Assembly: GCA_921293015.1 (NCBI GenBank)
Contig: OV121090.1
Location: 2,294,001-2,358,000, forward strand
From: Phorcus lineatus
Taxonomy: Eukaryota > Mollusca > Gastropoda > Trochida > Trochidae
DNA: 64,000 nucleotides
Direction of reading: 5' to 3'
The translations under genes and the position numbers were made by a program. Shown in pieces: positions 47,601 to 61,149 of this stretch (its first letter is position 1; the number at the start of each line of letters is the position of its first letter). The notes beneath the pieces are model-generated. The model had not been told where the DNA came from. It searched no databases and saw nothing but the letters and a program-made list of their open reading frames with translations.

Positions 47601-50600
47601 GATCTTGAATAGAATCTGTCTTCTACATTTTTTTCCATAAATCAACCCAATAATATCCATAACAATGATACAAAAAGATAAAATGATCTAGTGACAAATA
47701 TCCATATTCAAAATCAATTAAATATAAGGAGAACAGTCAAATGAAAACCATCTTTTGATGGTCCAATATCATAACAAGCATTTGTGTATAATTATGGATA
47801 TCCAAAACAAGTTGTATATTTGAAACAAACATGTCACAAACACTATTCGTCTGAAGTTAACACTTCCAGCTTGTTCGTAATCTTGTTAAACAGTATCAAG
47901 AACATTCGGCTCGCATCAAGCACTTTAAAACAATCCTATGACAAAAACATGTACGAATAAAAAAGGAAGAACTTCACAGACCTGATCGGACAAGTGAGCT
48001 GGGAAGCGAGTCGTTGATTGTGGCATTAACGTCTGACTGATAGACTCTGAGTACAATCGGCCACACGAGGCTATTGATCGGGTCCTCCCATATGCGTCTG
48101 ATAACAACTTCATCAAACAAAATATCCTAGGCCTTCTAAATTAAATCACCCATCATCATAACAAGGTTTGTTCCCATCCTGCAGTTTGGCTGTGAACATC
48201 ACCAATGAATGGTGATGATTGGAATGATGAAACAGTGATGACAGATTAAGGTGATTGTAATGCATGGTTGTGATTTTCTTAATCTTAGTGATTAACGTGA
48301 TGATAGTAATGTGTATTGGTTTTAACTTTGTGTTTACTATGATGATTGCAATGATTATAACGTATGTATTTCATGATAGAGGTGATATCCGAAAATGATG
48401 GTGACCAGTGTGATGATAATAGTGACGATGATTGTGAAGAGATATATGCTTTCAATATCATTTCCAAGAGGCTTGTTATACAGTTTGAAATGGCAGTGTG
48501 GATGAGTCTTGTATTGAGACCTGATAGCACTGGCTTGAGTAAGGAAGCAAAGGTCACCGCAACCTCACATGACAATTTCAGCTCACTAGATGTTTGACAT
48601 TGAAACATATGAAAATCCTGACACCATGATGAAGCTCATATGGTAGAGTGTCTGGGTTTGATTCCCAGCTAAGTCATACAAAGAGACGGATGATTTTGCT
48701 TCCTTGCTTCCACATGGACGTAACAAGATTGAATTGGTGCTGTACTGCCGGGTGCCTAGGGCACAAAACGAATTTCCGAAATTACATTGTAATTAGAACA
48801 ATTAAGAGCGTCACTATCTTTTCTCAAATTTTGAACGCAGAAAGGGGAAAAGACTTTTAGGATTAAATAAACTTTAAAAATCATAGTCATAGAATTTAAT
48901 TCATTGAAAAAGTCATTGCTGTCAGTTTTGTCAAAATGTTTTCAATTAAATGGACACTGTTTAGGACTATTTGTGTTTTTGCTGGAAAGAAATCCTTTTC
49001 TTCTACCTAAATTGTTCTTTGCACAGCCTTAAATTTTCAACAAAATAATATAATGTTATAATCAAAAACATTTTTAGATTTCACTTGTAAATTTGTCCAT
49101 TTTTTCTGTTTTATTCATAGAAAAGACAAGATGAATTTAAGTAGAATAATATGTAATAACGGGCAATAAAAAAAGTGTTGTTCAGAAATTTTTTTTATTT
49201 ATTTATAAAACATGCTGATTTAGTTCAGAGTAAAAAGATCTTAATATGGAAAGAGATTTAATTGTTATAATTGTTCAGTTTTTATGCTCTTGATAAAAAC
49301 ATCTGACAGCAATAAATCCAGAAAACTTGATGTTGAAGGATCAAGCACCTATGTTGTGTTGATAAGAATCTTGAACCAGACGCCTTCTATTGTTTTGGGA
49401 GTAGAGCAAGAAATTCACATACACGTCTGAATCACAATAAAAAAAAGATTATACTCTGACAGCATATTTGAGGAGTTTGAGATCACAAAATTCAATCTCT
49501 ATATCACATCATGATATTGAATATTCAAACTCCTAAAGCTTTTTAGTTTCTAAGAAGATGTTATACGTTGGGATACCCTCAACTCTGATTTTCTAGAGGA
49601 AATAGGACCAAAGGATTCACTTTGATCCGCTAGATGAAATGTATCTCCCACTAGATCTGAGCTTCTGGGTGCAGGGGTTGTTGTGGAGAATTACAAAAAC
49701 TTACAGACAAATGCTAGATAACAATGTCATAAGCTCATCTTGCCTTTAATGGCTGACAAAATGAACAAAATTATTGTGTTCAGGAAATGTCCAATGCATA
49801 TCCTCTATTTATGGCTATTAATGTGAATAACAGAAAATGAATAAATGTTCATCATCCCAAAAAACAACAGAAAAACGAGAATCCGAATGAAAAGACAAAT
49901 AAACCTATTTACCTTGAAGTGAAATATACATCCATCAACTATAGAGTGACATGGACAAGCAATGTACATACAGAGAGGAGAGGAGGTGTCACTCACACTG
50001 CAGACTGACGGCAATTGACGAGTAGGGAGGATGGACTCACTGTACCGTACGCTACATCACACATGTCCTCTGGAAGATTTTATAACACCCCAACTCAGTT
50101 AACAGTGACAGATCCAGATAGTCTGAGCAGGCTAAGAGATTTGACGATAAATAGTTCAGGGCAAAACTGGACATTTGCTGATATAGAGGCAACTCTTTTT
50201 CTTTTCTGGTTTGTCAGGTCTAACGCACTTTGGTTCTATTTTCTCCTAAATAAATATAAATTTAGTTAATCACATTTAGCCGACAATTGACAACTTGGAC
50301 AGTCAACTGCTAGAGACTTTATATCTCTATTCTTAATGACGTAATGGGTCATTGTTTAGCATCTCTCAAAAATCTGCATTTATTGTGGAACAAGGGCCAG
50401 TTTGACATTAGAACTTTGCCAAAGCAAAGCTAGAAAACAGTAAAATGATGTTTACACGCAGTCACTGATAATACCCCACTACAGCAGTTCCTTATTAAAT
50501 CTAGTCAGACTGTGCCGATTCATTAAGTCTTTTCAAAGATACCAATTGAATACGCAAATCTCACGTGTTAAACTATAACACTCATCCCAATTTGTTGCTG

Positions 50601-52275
50601 AGAATATGTAGAGGGTATTTGTCTTTTCTTCGAATCAGGTAGATAGTTTAATTTTTCTGCTTCACAAGATGAGATAAACTTGGTATTTGTAAAGAAAATA
50701 AAATAATTGTTTTATAATCTAATCCTTTTGTATTTGTATGAAAATCGAAACGCAATTACGTTTAGTCAGCCCCTGAATGATCCCATTGCATCATCATGAC
50801 GTCATGAGTGCATCATTACTTCAGCGCATTGTTTGATGACGCCAGGTCACGTGTTATTTTCACTAGTAATTTTATTTTTCACTGATAGATCCCAGTATTT
50901 CACTGGCAATCATATAATACAAAATTACATTACTTGAACGGATCAACGTAATACTCTAGTAATGGTATTTATAGAAATTACATACAGTTAAAAAGTATTA
51001 AATGAGTGAATGTTTTAAACTGAGATGACCATCAGCATGGTAGAGACAAATACCATTCATAAGTTTAATGAAAATTATGTTAAATGGTACAAAATATAAA
51101 TATTTGCCAAACTTTAAACATATCGCAAAAATAAAAATTGGTTTTCTCAAAATTAGTAAAAAGATTTTTAAAATTTTGAAGAATAGGTATTACTTTTTTT
51201 TTTCAAACTTCCCATTTTATAGGTTGGAAAAAAAACAAGTATATACCCTCTAGGAGGGGTAAGAAACATGTTTAAAGTCAGTGTTAACTGTCTTAATAAT
51301 TGGTTGAATTAATAAAAGTGAATATAAATTAAGATAATGATAATAACCAACAAACCAAGGAGATAACCATCATAATCCATAACGCAAAATTAAACAGGAT
51401 CAGTATACAATTTTAATAGAAATATTAATCATGTCATACAAATATGTGATAATAGACTACACTATAAATGAAAAGAGCATTTACAAGATTTAGTACAGTA
51501 AAGGTCAGTGTTTACCAGCTGACATATAAACATGTATACATTCAATAAGGTCTGTGGAAATGAATCATAATTGCAGTGGTGTCTCTCATGGAGAATGACA
51601 TTTTGATAGAGAGCTAATGCACTTGGCATTAGATACAAGCCTTCATTACCCCCACTTAAACAGCAATGAAAATATTTGGTTTATCATGAAAAACTACATT
51701 TTTTTTTACAACTGCGCGTCCAATTTTATAGAAAAACTTGTTTTGCAGCAATCATTGAATACTTAGCATCACATCATTTGATGAGATAAATATGTTTGTT
51801 CTGATAAAAATATGAAGTCATACCGAGCATGGATTTTGAATTTAGGGAAATTGTTGACATTTAAGATTTGTTAATCACTATAAAATCTTGAGATGAATTG
51901 TTGAATAATTGGTAGCATTTATAAGTGAACAACTATGATTGTTTATAACATGCAAAGAGAATTTTTCTGAACAATGTATTCAGTTATTTTACTGATTTTT
52001 GCCTTTTGGAATTTGGACATGTATTTATTCTCTTTTTATGAATTCATCATCTATAAAATTTACATTTTCAGTTGACAGACAACATTTCACTATTAAATTT
52101 GACATTTTACTAATCACTTTACTATTTGACTATATGAACCAACAATCAACATAAACAACGATCGTGAAATAATCTTATACAAGTGAAAGCAAGCAGCTCT
52201 CAAATATTCCTTGCCATAATCACAGAATGAATTGAATACTTCCCATGGAGTTGAGACTAAAGTTCAACTAATAAC
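44601..52275. other. non-coding region with local duplications
   Basis: Two diverged copies of a segment of about 80-120 bp around CTCCGAGGTAAGAAATC (45088) and CTCCGAGGAAAGAAATC (45330) are present; the first has a perfect plus-strand splice-donor form. A 30-bp direct repeat (GAACAGAATCAAATTAGTTG core) recurs at 45707 and 45751. At 50798-50853 are TGACGTCA, TGACGCCA and TCACGTG within 56 bp. A mixed-composition island lies at 47930-48120. No gene is supported. Confidence 0.45.
48625..48790 (+). repeat. tRNA-related SINE fragment
   Basis: GCTCATATGGTAGAGTGTCT resembles an A-box region. It is followed directly by GGGTTTGATTCCCAGC, close to the B-box GGTTCGANTCC, so the middle of the tRNA-like head appears deleted. 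Downstream AAGTCATACAAAGA and TTGCTTCC...CTTGCTTCC resemble the body of molluscan tRNA-SINEs as I remember them. No poly-A tail or target duplication was found. Confidence 0.4.
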
Positions 52276-52276
52276 A

Positions 52277-52331
52277 AGAATGAATGAATGAATGAATGAA
52301 TGAATGAATGAATGAATGAATGAATGAATGA
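52277..52331. repeat. GAAT tetranucleotide microsatellite
   Basis: About 13 perfect GAAT repeats run without interruption. Confidence 0.97.
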
Positions 52332-53660
52332 TGTTCAGGAATTTGATAAGGAAGGTCAGCATCATGAAACCAGATTAATTGAATGATAACTCCAGATTCC
52401 AGCGTATTATTTTGTTCTCATCACCTGTGAAGAGAGCCAGAAATCCTGACGAGTTATTCAAACAGGTGTGAAATTTTCTGATTGGATTGTGGAATTAATC
52501 ATTGCTTTGTTTGAGATGCTGACAGCTGAGTGATACACAATATGTATAGAGACCATCTTAGCAGCTGTAGGTCACGTGGAAGTGAGCGAGACGTCCATGG
52601 ATCCCGACAACAGCGTGGGTGCACAATTACAGCACAGAGGCGATGGAAAACTTCGACTCTGATTATAAGAGATTAGTTGACTGATGAAGACCGAGGTTAA
52701 TTCTTTATCCTTAAATACATGCATTGTTGATTGCTAATGGGTATATACAGCTCGACATCAAGAGTGAATCCTGTGCTCAAAATATCTTAACACTCTATAT
52801 GTTTTAATGTTTAATTTGTTAGTAGAACTTTTTGACTTGTTTTCAATTTTTTTGTGGTTAACTTAAACAACTATACAAGTTTTGTTCAATGCAACTCTAT
52901 ATTAATAGCATCATGCAAACCTTCGACACGACGAAAACTTATTGAGGTGAATATCTACTCAAATATTGGTTGTTATATTGACTCACACGCAAACAATGTT
53001 ACAACATAATTTTGTTATGTTTTATCCATGGCACTTTCCAAATTGGCATGACAGAATATTTCTGCATATTTTGGCTCTCCTTGTCCTTCAGCAGTTAAAG
53101 CAACATTAAGACATTCCTGTCACAAAAAGGTACGACATGGACACACCCTAAATATCCTTGTTAGACGCAAGATATTTCATGTGACAGACAGTGTTAAGAT
53201 GGCAGCTTCATATTTTTAATTTCAGAAGCATTTATGTTCATGAGAGATTATGAAAATGCCAAGAAGTGAATGATATCATTTTATTAACAAAGAAACAGAT
53301 TGACGCTTAATCTTAAACAATCTTACAAGATTCTGTAAATGATTTTCCAATGATATTAGGGTCAAGTATCAATTATTGATTATTTCTTCATCAAAACGAT
53401 CATGTAAAAATATAGGCAGTCATATTCTAATTTGTAAAAATATTTCATTCTAAGAGTATAATAATGTGTAACTATACTAAAATAGTCAAAGGAATGTGTC
53501 TTTATGCAGAGAATATAGGAGATATGAATTAATGTTTCATCAGTTAGCGAAGCAATTATCTCAACCAGTCATGGTGTCCATTATTTTCCTTCAAACAAGC
53601 AACTATTTTTTAACTTTTTTTAACACGAACATTACTTAAAACTAAAATTTTTCTGAATAT
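52332..53660. other. non-coding with a mixed-composition island at 52380-52720
   Basis: The island contains TCACCTGTGAAGAG, AACAGGTGTGAAATT, GGTCACGTGGAAGTGAG and AATTAATCATTG, words typical of E-box and homeobox sites. Its composition is unlike the AT-rich flanks. It could be an enhancer or an untranslated exon; no splice sites decide it. The rest is featureless. Confidence 0.4.
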
Positions 53661-53661
53661 G

Positions 53662-53908
53662 CAGTTTGTCCATGTTGTGAAGGAGATAACTCATAAACCT
53701 CCGAACTCAGTCAGTTTGTCCATGTTGTGAAGGAGATAACTCATAAACCTCCGAACTCAGTCAGTTTGTCCATGTTGTGAAGGAGATAACTCATAAACCT
53801 CCGAACTCAGTCAGTTTGTCCATGTTGTGAAGGAGATAACTCATAAACCTCCGAACTCAGTCAGTTTGTCCATTTTGTGAAGGAGATAACTCATAAACCT
53901 CTGAACTA
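53662..53908. repeat. 50-bp tandem array (five copies)
   Basis: The unit begins CAGTTTGTCCATGTTGTGAA and ends ACCTCCGAACTCAGT. The first four copies are identical, and the fifth has two changes and is cut short at its end. Such identity implies recent expansion. Confidence 0.97.
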
Positions 53909-54690
53909 TAAGAAACTAGTTTTCTTATGCCTTGAATTGACACTGAACCATTGATTATTTCATTGAAGCGCGGTATTCGACGCAAAAAGCAGCCTCTCCC
54001 TATAAGCAACGTCTAACCACACTTTTAACTTCCATAATTAACAATAATAATAATAATCTAAGTGCTAATCTATCTAAGTGCTAATACTTGGTATTTTCAT
54101 TTCATCGGAATCTTTCTCTTTCTTCCTGTAGTCATTTAGCTACACAACAAGTACACCTCATTCAGTCTTTTATTCAATGTGGTGGCAAGTCAAAACTGTA
54201 AACACTTAACAATTTTGAACATATTTTGGTGGTAGACCTTGTTCTTTTTTATGCAGAAGTTAAATGCTATGGTTAGCAATTTTTATAGCCCCCCGCCCCC
54301 CCCTAAACTTGTTGAATACCATCACTTATCTGATATGAACAGTTTCTCCATCAGAAATCAAAAGTTTTAAACTTTAAACGACGAAATATATTTTCATCAA
54401 TAAAGTTTTATATGCATTCTATAAATGATAATTCAGTTTTCTTTCTTAATTTTCATAGTATAAATGTTATGATCAACATGATTATACAACTGAAAAAGTT
54501 TTTATCAAAATATTACTTTTAAACTACTGTCACTTTAATTAGGAAAAATATGAAAACAGTCCGCAGAAAATATTTAGTCCAAATGAATATATCCTGTAAG
54601 TAATGGGTTAAAGAGAAGAGCAAATTTGGTGAATGTTTACGTAAGGAGGAACAACATTAAAACATTTAGATACACTGTAGTCCTTGGACA
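53909..54690. other. non-coding, nothing recognised
   Basis: This AT-rich sequence has a short C-rich run (54292-54303) and an AATAAT tract near 54041-54057. Confidence 0.6.
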
Positions 54691-54698
54691 CACCGCCC

Positions 54699-54970
54699 AT
54701 ACTGACCAGGACACACAGACAGTCCACACTGACCATGTTACACAGACTGTCCATACTGACCAGGACACACAGACAGTCCACACTGACCATGTTACACAGA
54801 CTGTCCATACTGACCAGGACACACAGACAGTCCACACTGACCATGTTACACAGACTGTCCATACTGACCAGGACACACAGACAGTCCACACTGACCATGT
54901 TACACAGACTGTCCACACTGACCAGGACACACAGACAGTCCACACTGACCATGTTACACAGACTGTCCAG
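54699..54970. repeat. 54-bp dimeric tandem array (five copies of 2 x 27 bp)
   Basis: Each 54-bp unit holds two related 27-bp halves: one with GACCAGGACACACAGACAGT, the other with GACCATGTTACACAGACTGT. All frames stay open because 54 is a multiple of three, giving repeats such as THRQSTLTMLHRLS; no protein is inferred. The halves diverged before the dimer was amplified. Confidence 0.96.
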
Positions 54971-57900
54971 CTATCATTACACAGCAAGATACCTGTACAC
55001 CTCCATTAGTTGTTGCTTCGTCGGTAAGGAAGCATTCCATCATTAATGGTATTTAACCCGCACCATGCTGTGACTAACTTAGTTGGTCAGCACTGAACAT
55101 TGTACATTTGAAGCTAATCTGAGATAATGAGGATGTACAATATATCATTGACTTCATTCATATGCAAGAGTCAGAACACCCAAAATAGAAATTATTAAGT
55201 ATGTTGATGAATGTTTCTATCTAGGTAACAATCATTTTTAATTAAAAGATATACCTTGTTTATCTGATCAATGTCAAATGAAATTGAACAAACATACAAT
55301 TAGACTTCTCTTTTATCTTTGGTTTTAAGTTAAAAAGTCATGAAATGATATTGTCTCTTGAAAGTTAATAACCTTTTAATGCTTGTTTATCAATCAAGTG
55401 AAACTTTATACAAGGTAATAAACACCCATCAGGAGAAATAAGTTAAAACCATCAGCTTTTCAATAGTATTCCAGAACATGTAACATCAACTGTCAAATCA
55501 AACATCTACCTGTAGAATACCTTCAGTGATGTGAAGTCTATGTCGCTTTTAGCAGGGCGAGAGTTAAACATTAAACAACTAAGCTGGATATTGGTAGTTG
55601 TGAAACATGTGCCATGCACTTAACCTCATGAACAATAATAGCAAATCTTTACTCAAATTACCAATTACCAAATGGTTTATTAATAAACAATAAGCATTGT
55701 GTGGAATGGACTCAAACACAAAGATTGTAGAGGAATCCTGCACTCTCACCCCCCCCCCCCCCCCCCCCCCCCCAGGTGAAAGAGTGACTATAAGACAATG
55801 TAACTATCTGGTGTGGTTAACTTGTAGTGAATACTGCTATATACAACAACATATAATCAATACATCTCTCTGTAAGCACTTAGCTCAACATGGTACAGTT
55901 TGTCATAGAAGGAATTACCTTGTAGGTACAGCACTGATAATGATAGCAAATTATTTCTGGCATTGTGTAATTATAACTGTTAACATGGAAGGTTCAGGTA
56001 TGTCTTTAACTGGGATTTATTTATCACCATGTATTGATATCTGCCTCAATGATTATGAAATATGAAAATGTAACAATGTTTTGATTTTTAATTCATCTTT
56101 TCCTGTGAATCTTTAAATATATTATTATCTATAAGGTGTGATGATGGTAATTTTATGAAATCTTAACAGCGTACTTACAAAAGATGACGAATCTATATAA
56201 TTATGATACTTATAGAGTCGTGCATTATATTTAATTGGTACCTGAACAGCTGTGCAACTCTTCAACATCAGTTTGTACTCTTTTTGATCTAAGTTATAAA
56301 TGCATCTCTTTAGGGATCAAACTAGGCTCTAAGCATGCTGCTAAAGTATGCAACAATGCTTTGGTATTTTAATTTTTTTGTTAAAATTTCAATTTTCTTT
56401 TTGAATTTTTTGCCCTAAAGTTTCTTATCCTGAATAGATATCCTGCAAAAGTGTCATTAGTCAATGATTTGGTTTATCGGTAGAAAAACCCCATCATTGT
56501 TAACAAAACCAGTGCTTGAAGCATCAATTAACCACCTGATTAAGCAGAATATAAAGTAATATTGAAGGTCCACGATTCTTTATCCTTGATTTGATATCCA
56601 CCGATTCCTTTCATTTATAAACATCATCCTATGATTCTGTATCTAAGTTGAGGAGAAAAGTATTTCTAGAAGGGACAATGATAATGTTTTATATTTTCAA
56701 AGTACAGTGTTACATTTGTTCAGTATTTTTTTAAAATGCCATGTCTTTCTAATTTAAAACCCAATTATAACACAACCATAATTCTTCTTAAGGGCTTCTG
56801 ATGGTGAGTTCCATATTTACTTCAGATAGAATTATAATATTTCATCATTTTCATGTTATTTTTATCTTTATATAGCATTAAAATAGCATAGTTTTGAAGC
56901 TAAAAAAAACGTCCATTTAATGATAGACCGGAAGCTTGGAACTGATGTATAAAGAACTATAAGAAAAGTAAACGATCTCATTGAAATACCCAAATTACTC
57001 AAATTAGTTTAAATAATTAATGTTAACTATGTATTCCAAAAACATTTAATGACTTTCGCTACGCATTTATACCCATATCACAAAGATGTTTTCACTAGTT
57101 TTATATTTCCCGATTTTGTTGTTATGTCTTGTGTCCAGCTTGTTTAATTTTCTATCAGAGCAGACATAAAATAAGCCAAATGACTTGTTAGCCAATCCAC
57201 GTTTCATCATGAAATATAAATATGTTGAAATGGACCATAACCTCTTCTCACTAGGTGGCGCTCATGATCATTTGTACACAATACAGATCAATCTGTAAAA
57301 TCTATATACCATAGTCAACATATTGAGTGCACTGAAGAGAGGGGTTCTTATAAACAAGGCTTACTGTTGAATGGTATGAGTAAATTGTCTATGTTTTTAG
57401 AAAAATAAATTTAGCCATCTACATTAATCAATCAAGAGAGGAGAACTGTTGATAGTTTTTGCCGGCCACAATTTGGAGTAAAAAGACACATACAGGAGAA
57501 AATTTTACAATGTAGCTTCCTTACTGGTGGGGGAAAGAGGGTTAAAAACAATATTATAAATTTTTTTTTTTTCAGAAAGGATAATTTATAGATAGGGGCA
57601 TAAATTTTTCATAGAATCAAAATCGTGTTTAGTTCATATCTGTATATACCGGTATACAGGTTATATTCCTATTAACCTATTGGATTCTGAACTTAATTGG
57701 TCAATAAAAATGCAAAGTGTCATTATTATAATAATTATTCCCCATAAATTGTTTCCTTCTGTGTGAGGCAATTATGTCGTTTTATGTGCGTCAAGTTTTG
57801 ATATCTTTTATTACAAATTGATAAACAGGGAATACAGACTATCATTATGACATTTGTATAATGTATGCATTATGCAGATTTATTCTGTTCAAATAGAAGC

Positions 57901-59170
57901 ACTACGTTGTGCATTCTGACAGATTTATCTTAACAGCATTCGGATGACGCAAACCAACGGTCACGTGGAACTTATTTCGGGCTAAGTCGGGGGAGGATGG
58001 TGAGGCCTTGTTTGAAGGTTATCAAAAATATCCATAAAAAAAGGTTAAATTGAAATTTTCATTTAAAAAAGAAACATAACATAATGGACCTTTTATCCCG
58101 TCTGTCCTTTGTTAGAAGAAGAAGATTCACCTTTTTTAAAAACACTGAATTGTTCTGATATCACACAATCCCTTTCAGGTTTGATGAACTTAAAATTAAT
58201 TATAAGAAATTTCATAAAATTATGAAAATTAATTTTCGAAAATCTTGGAATGAAAAAAGATGAAATACAACTCAGCATCTAAAGTATGATATGATAATTT
58301 GGAAAAATATAAGAATATGAAGGTGTTAAAGAATTTAGATAGATCTCACAAAATATGTTTATAAGTGATGTTCATAAAAGAGAAATAGGAAGGTCAATGA
58401 TTCATATATGAACTCATAGAATAGCAAACTTGGCAGTTCTGGTACGCATTGCAACAACAGGAAGAGAAACATATATGTGAAATTGATTCCACCCACGGCA
58501 GCTTCTCAATCTAGCTGGAGGCAAAGTACACGGTTCCATCTTTTAGACATGTTTTAAGTAATGCCATAACAATGTAACTTGATTATTTTATGTACAAATG
58601 TATCCCCTGGCTGCCCTTTACAAATATGTCATAAAATGAATTAAGGATCAAAATATATTCATATCCTTATAAAACAGATCATAAAAGAGTAAAACATAAC
58701 TCAACAGATACACTCCTCTCACAAGATGTATACAAATCCTACATACCATATAATTTATCTCAAAAACATGAAGATCACACCAGACAATTTCCTTAGAAGT
58801 TGTAGGTCAATGAAATATACTTTTCAATAAGGGGATATTTACAGAAATGCCAAATATAACCAATTCAAACTTAACTAGCTGAATGACTTAACTACTCACA
58901 ATGAGTATAACCATATCATAAAAAAACTTTATAAAAAGAATATCATTCAAATGATATTCTAAATGCATCTGATGAACAACATTATCGCATGATGACCCTT
59001 TACAAAACAACTTAAAACTAAAACTTATAGGTAATAATTTGATTGATTAAACAAGGAAAAAGACAATACATGAATTGAAACTAAAAACTTTAACCTTGTA
59101 GGAACATAAGATTATTAAAAATAATTTTAACAAGAGTTTTAAAATCCACTTTTGTCAGATAACAGTGGTC
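54971..59170. other. non-coding, with a long poly-C run
   Basis: A run of 25 C occupies 55749-55773. The rest is AT-rich single-copy DNA. TGATGACGCAAACC-like and GGTCACGTGGAAC words sit together near 57943-57970. No coding segment is supported. Confidence 0.5.
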
Positions 59171-59172
59171 CA

Positions 59173-59560
59173 TCATGATATAGAATATAACCTTGATATA
59201 GAATATAAACATGATATAGAATATAAAAATGTTATAGATTTTAAACATGAAATAGAATTGATAAACATGATATAGAATATAATAATGTTATAGAATAGAA
59301 ATATGAAATAGAATAGAAACATGATATAGAATAGAAACATGATATAGAACATAAACATGATATAGAATATAAACATGATATAGAATATAAACATGATATA
59401 GAATATATAAATGTTATAGATTTTAAACATGAAACAGAATTGATAAACATGATATAGAATATAATAGTGTTATAGAATAGAAATATGAAATAGAATAGAA
59501 ACATGATATAGAATAGAAACATGAAATAGAAAAGAAACATGAAATAGAATAGAAACACGT
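59173..59560. repeat. 18-bp AT-rich tandem array with a 183-bp higher-order copy
   Basis: The theme is AACATGATATAGAATATA with variants AACATGAAATAGAATAG. A block starting AATGTTATAGATTTTAAACA recurs at an offset of about 183 bp (near 59228 and 59411). Open frames rich in Phe, Tyr and Ile on the minus strand are artefacts. Confidence 0.93.
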
Positions 59561-61130
59561 CAAAAAGACTAAATATTAATTGAAAATAAAATTCCCCAAC
59601 CTGACAAATGGCTAAACCCTTACTTGTACAAACCACCAACCTGACAACGAGGGAACAGAAAGCTTAATCCAAACACCTAGCACTGCACAACCGAGTAGTG
59701 TCGAATACTACAGATCTTGTTTATTGGATCAGTTGATGAGCGAGAGTCCGAGGCAATGATTAATGGACGCGTGGTGATAGCGGTGAGTGACGGCTACTAA
59801 CATCAATCAGGTAGCGACTAGCAAGAGCTTTGATGATAAGTAACGTGCTATTGACGCCCTTTGATTGTTCTTGATTGACATGGATTTCTGGGCAGACCTG
59901 TTTGTCTATATTTGTTTTTACATTTATACTTTATCGTTGACGTAATGAGGCTTTTAATCGTGTTGGATGAATTGGATATTCAAATGCTGTGATCATGAAA
60001 CACCTGTTTAAAAAATAATGAACGAATAGATAAATAGTCCAAGATGGTATTCCTATTGGACTTCTTGTTGATTCCCATTTCAAGGCAATTGAAATTTTGT
60101 TTTTCTATCTTTTGTACTGAAATCTAATGTAAGGTCATTGAATTTTTGACGTTTTCATTACCAAATTTCTTTTTTAAGAACAATTTGTCAAGTTTTTTAC
60201 TTTGTGTGATGACCACATTTGGAATAGCAATAACTTGAGTTTTGACCTTTGGAATAATGCATTATTTGAACTTTGATATTTTCACAAGTTTGGGTCCAAT
60301 GAGCATTTTGCCATGACTACTAAGAAGAACATTAAGAAGTGGTATACAAGTGAAAGGCAAAATATTTTGGATAACAACTTTTTAAAACCTGATTGTGATC
60401 ATATATAATGTGTCTTTGTATACTTTCACCTTTCTTAAGTGATTTGACTCAAAATCTCTTATCTAAAAATATATAGCTTTTCATGTATCTTTAATTCTCA
60501 ATACTAAGCTAGTCTACATGAAACTTATGGTATGGGTGGTGTCTTTAGGTGATTTCAATAAAATGTATATATATTAATTCTGAATTATTAAAATTAGTAA
60601 TCCATAAGAAACTAATTAGATCATTGGTATCAGAAACATATATAAAAAATGTGTAGCTGAATTGGGAAGAATGTAGAATCAATAAAGCCACACTCTAAAA
60701 GACTTCCCTTCACATCTATGTCATACATGAATATATGAATAAAATGTTTTCTAAACTTTGAAAGTTCAATTAGCTTATTATATATATATACATAATTCTG
60801 ATTTCATATTAATTATCATATTACAAGAATAATTTGATATATATACAATGATAGATGTATAATTACAGATTAATTTTATTTTCAAATCAAAGATATATAT
60901 CAAAGTGTTGCACAGTGGCTAAGCTTAATACAATTTGTGAAAACAAACATAGTCATGTCATTTTGAACTATAAACCTATGTAAGGGGTAAGGCAACTAGA
61001 GTTAAAGAAAACAATATCTCTGCATATTCGAGAAATCTGAAGAAAATTAAGTCTTCAGATAAGTTGCAACTATCAGGAGAAATTACAATGATGATAAACA
61101 AGAATAAACAAGATTAAGATGATTATGATG
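59561..61130. other. non-coding with a mixed-composition island at 59640-59830
   Basis: The island has balanced base composition and words such as GGACGCGTGGTGATAGCGGT and GGCAATGATTAATGG. It might be an enhancer, promoter or untranslated exon, but no decisive signal is visible. The remainder is AT-rich with a TA microsatellite near 60778-60790. Confidence 0.35.
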
Positions 61131-61149
61131 ATGATAATTATATTGATAG

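Noticed and set aside
54626-55046. Frames of 110-127 codons on both strands
   Set aside because: They are artefacts of the 54-bp array, which is a multiple of three.
59241-59639. Phe/Tyr/Ile-rich minus-strand frame resembling membrane helices
   Set aside because: It is a reading of the 18-bp AT-rich array.
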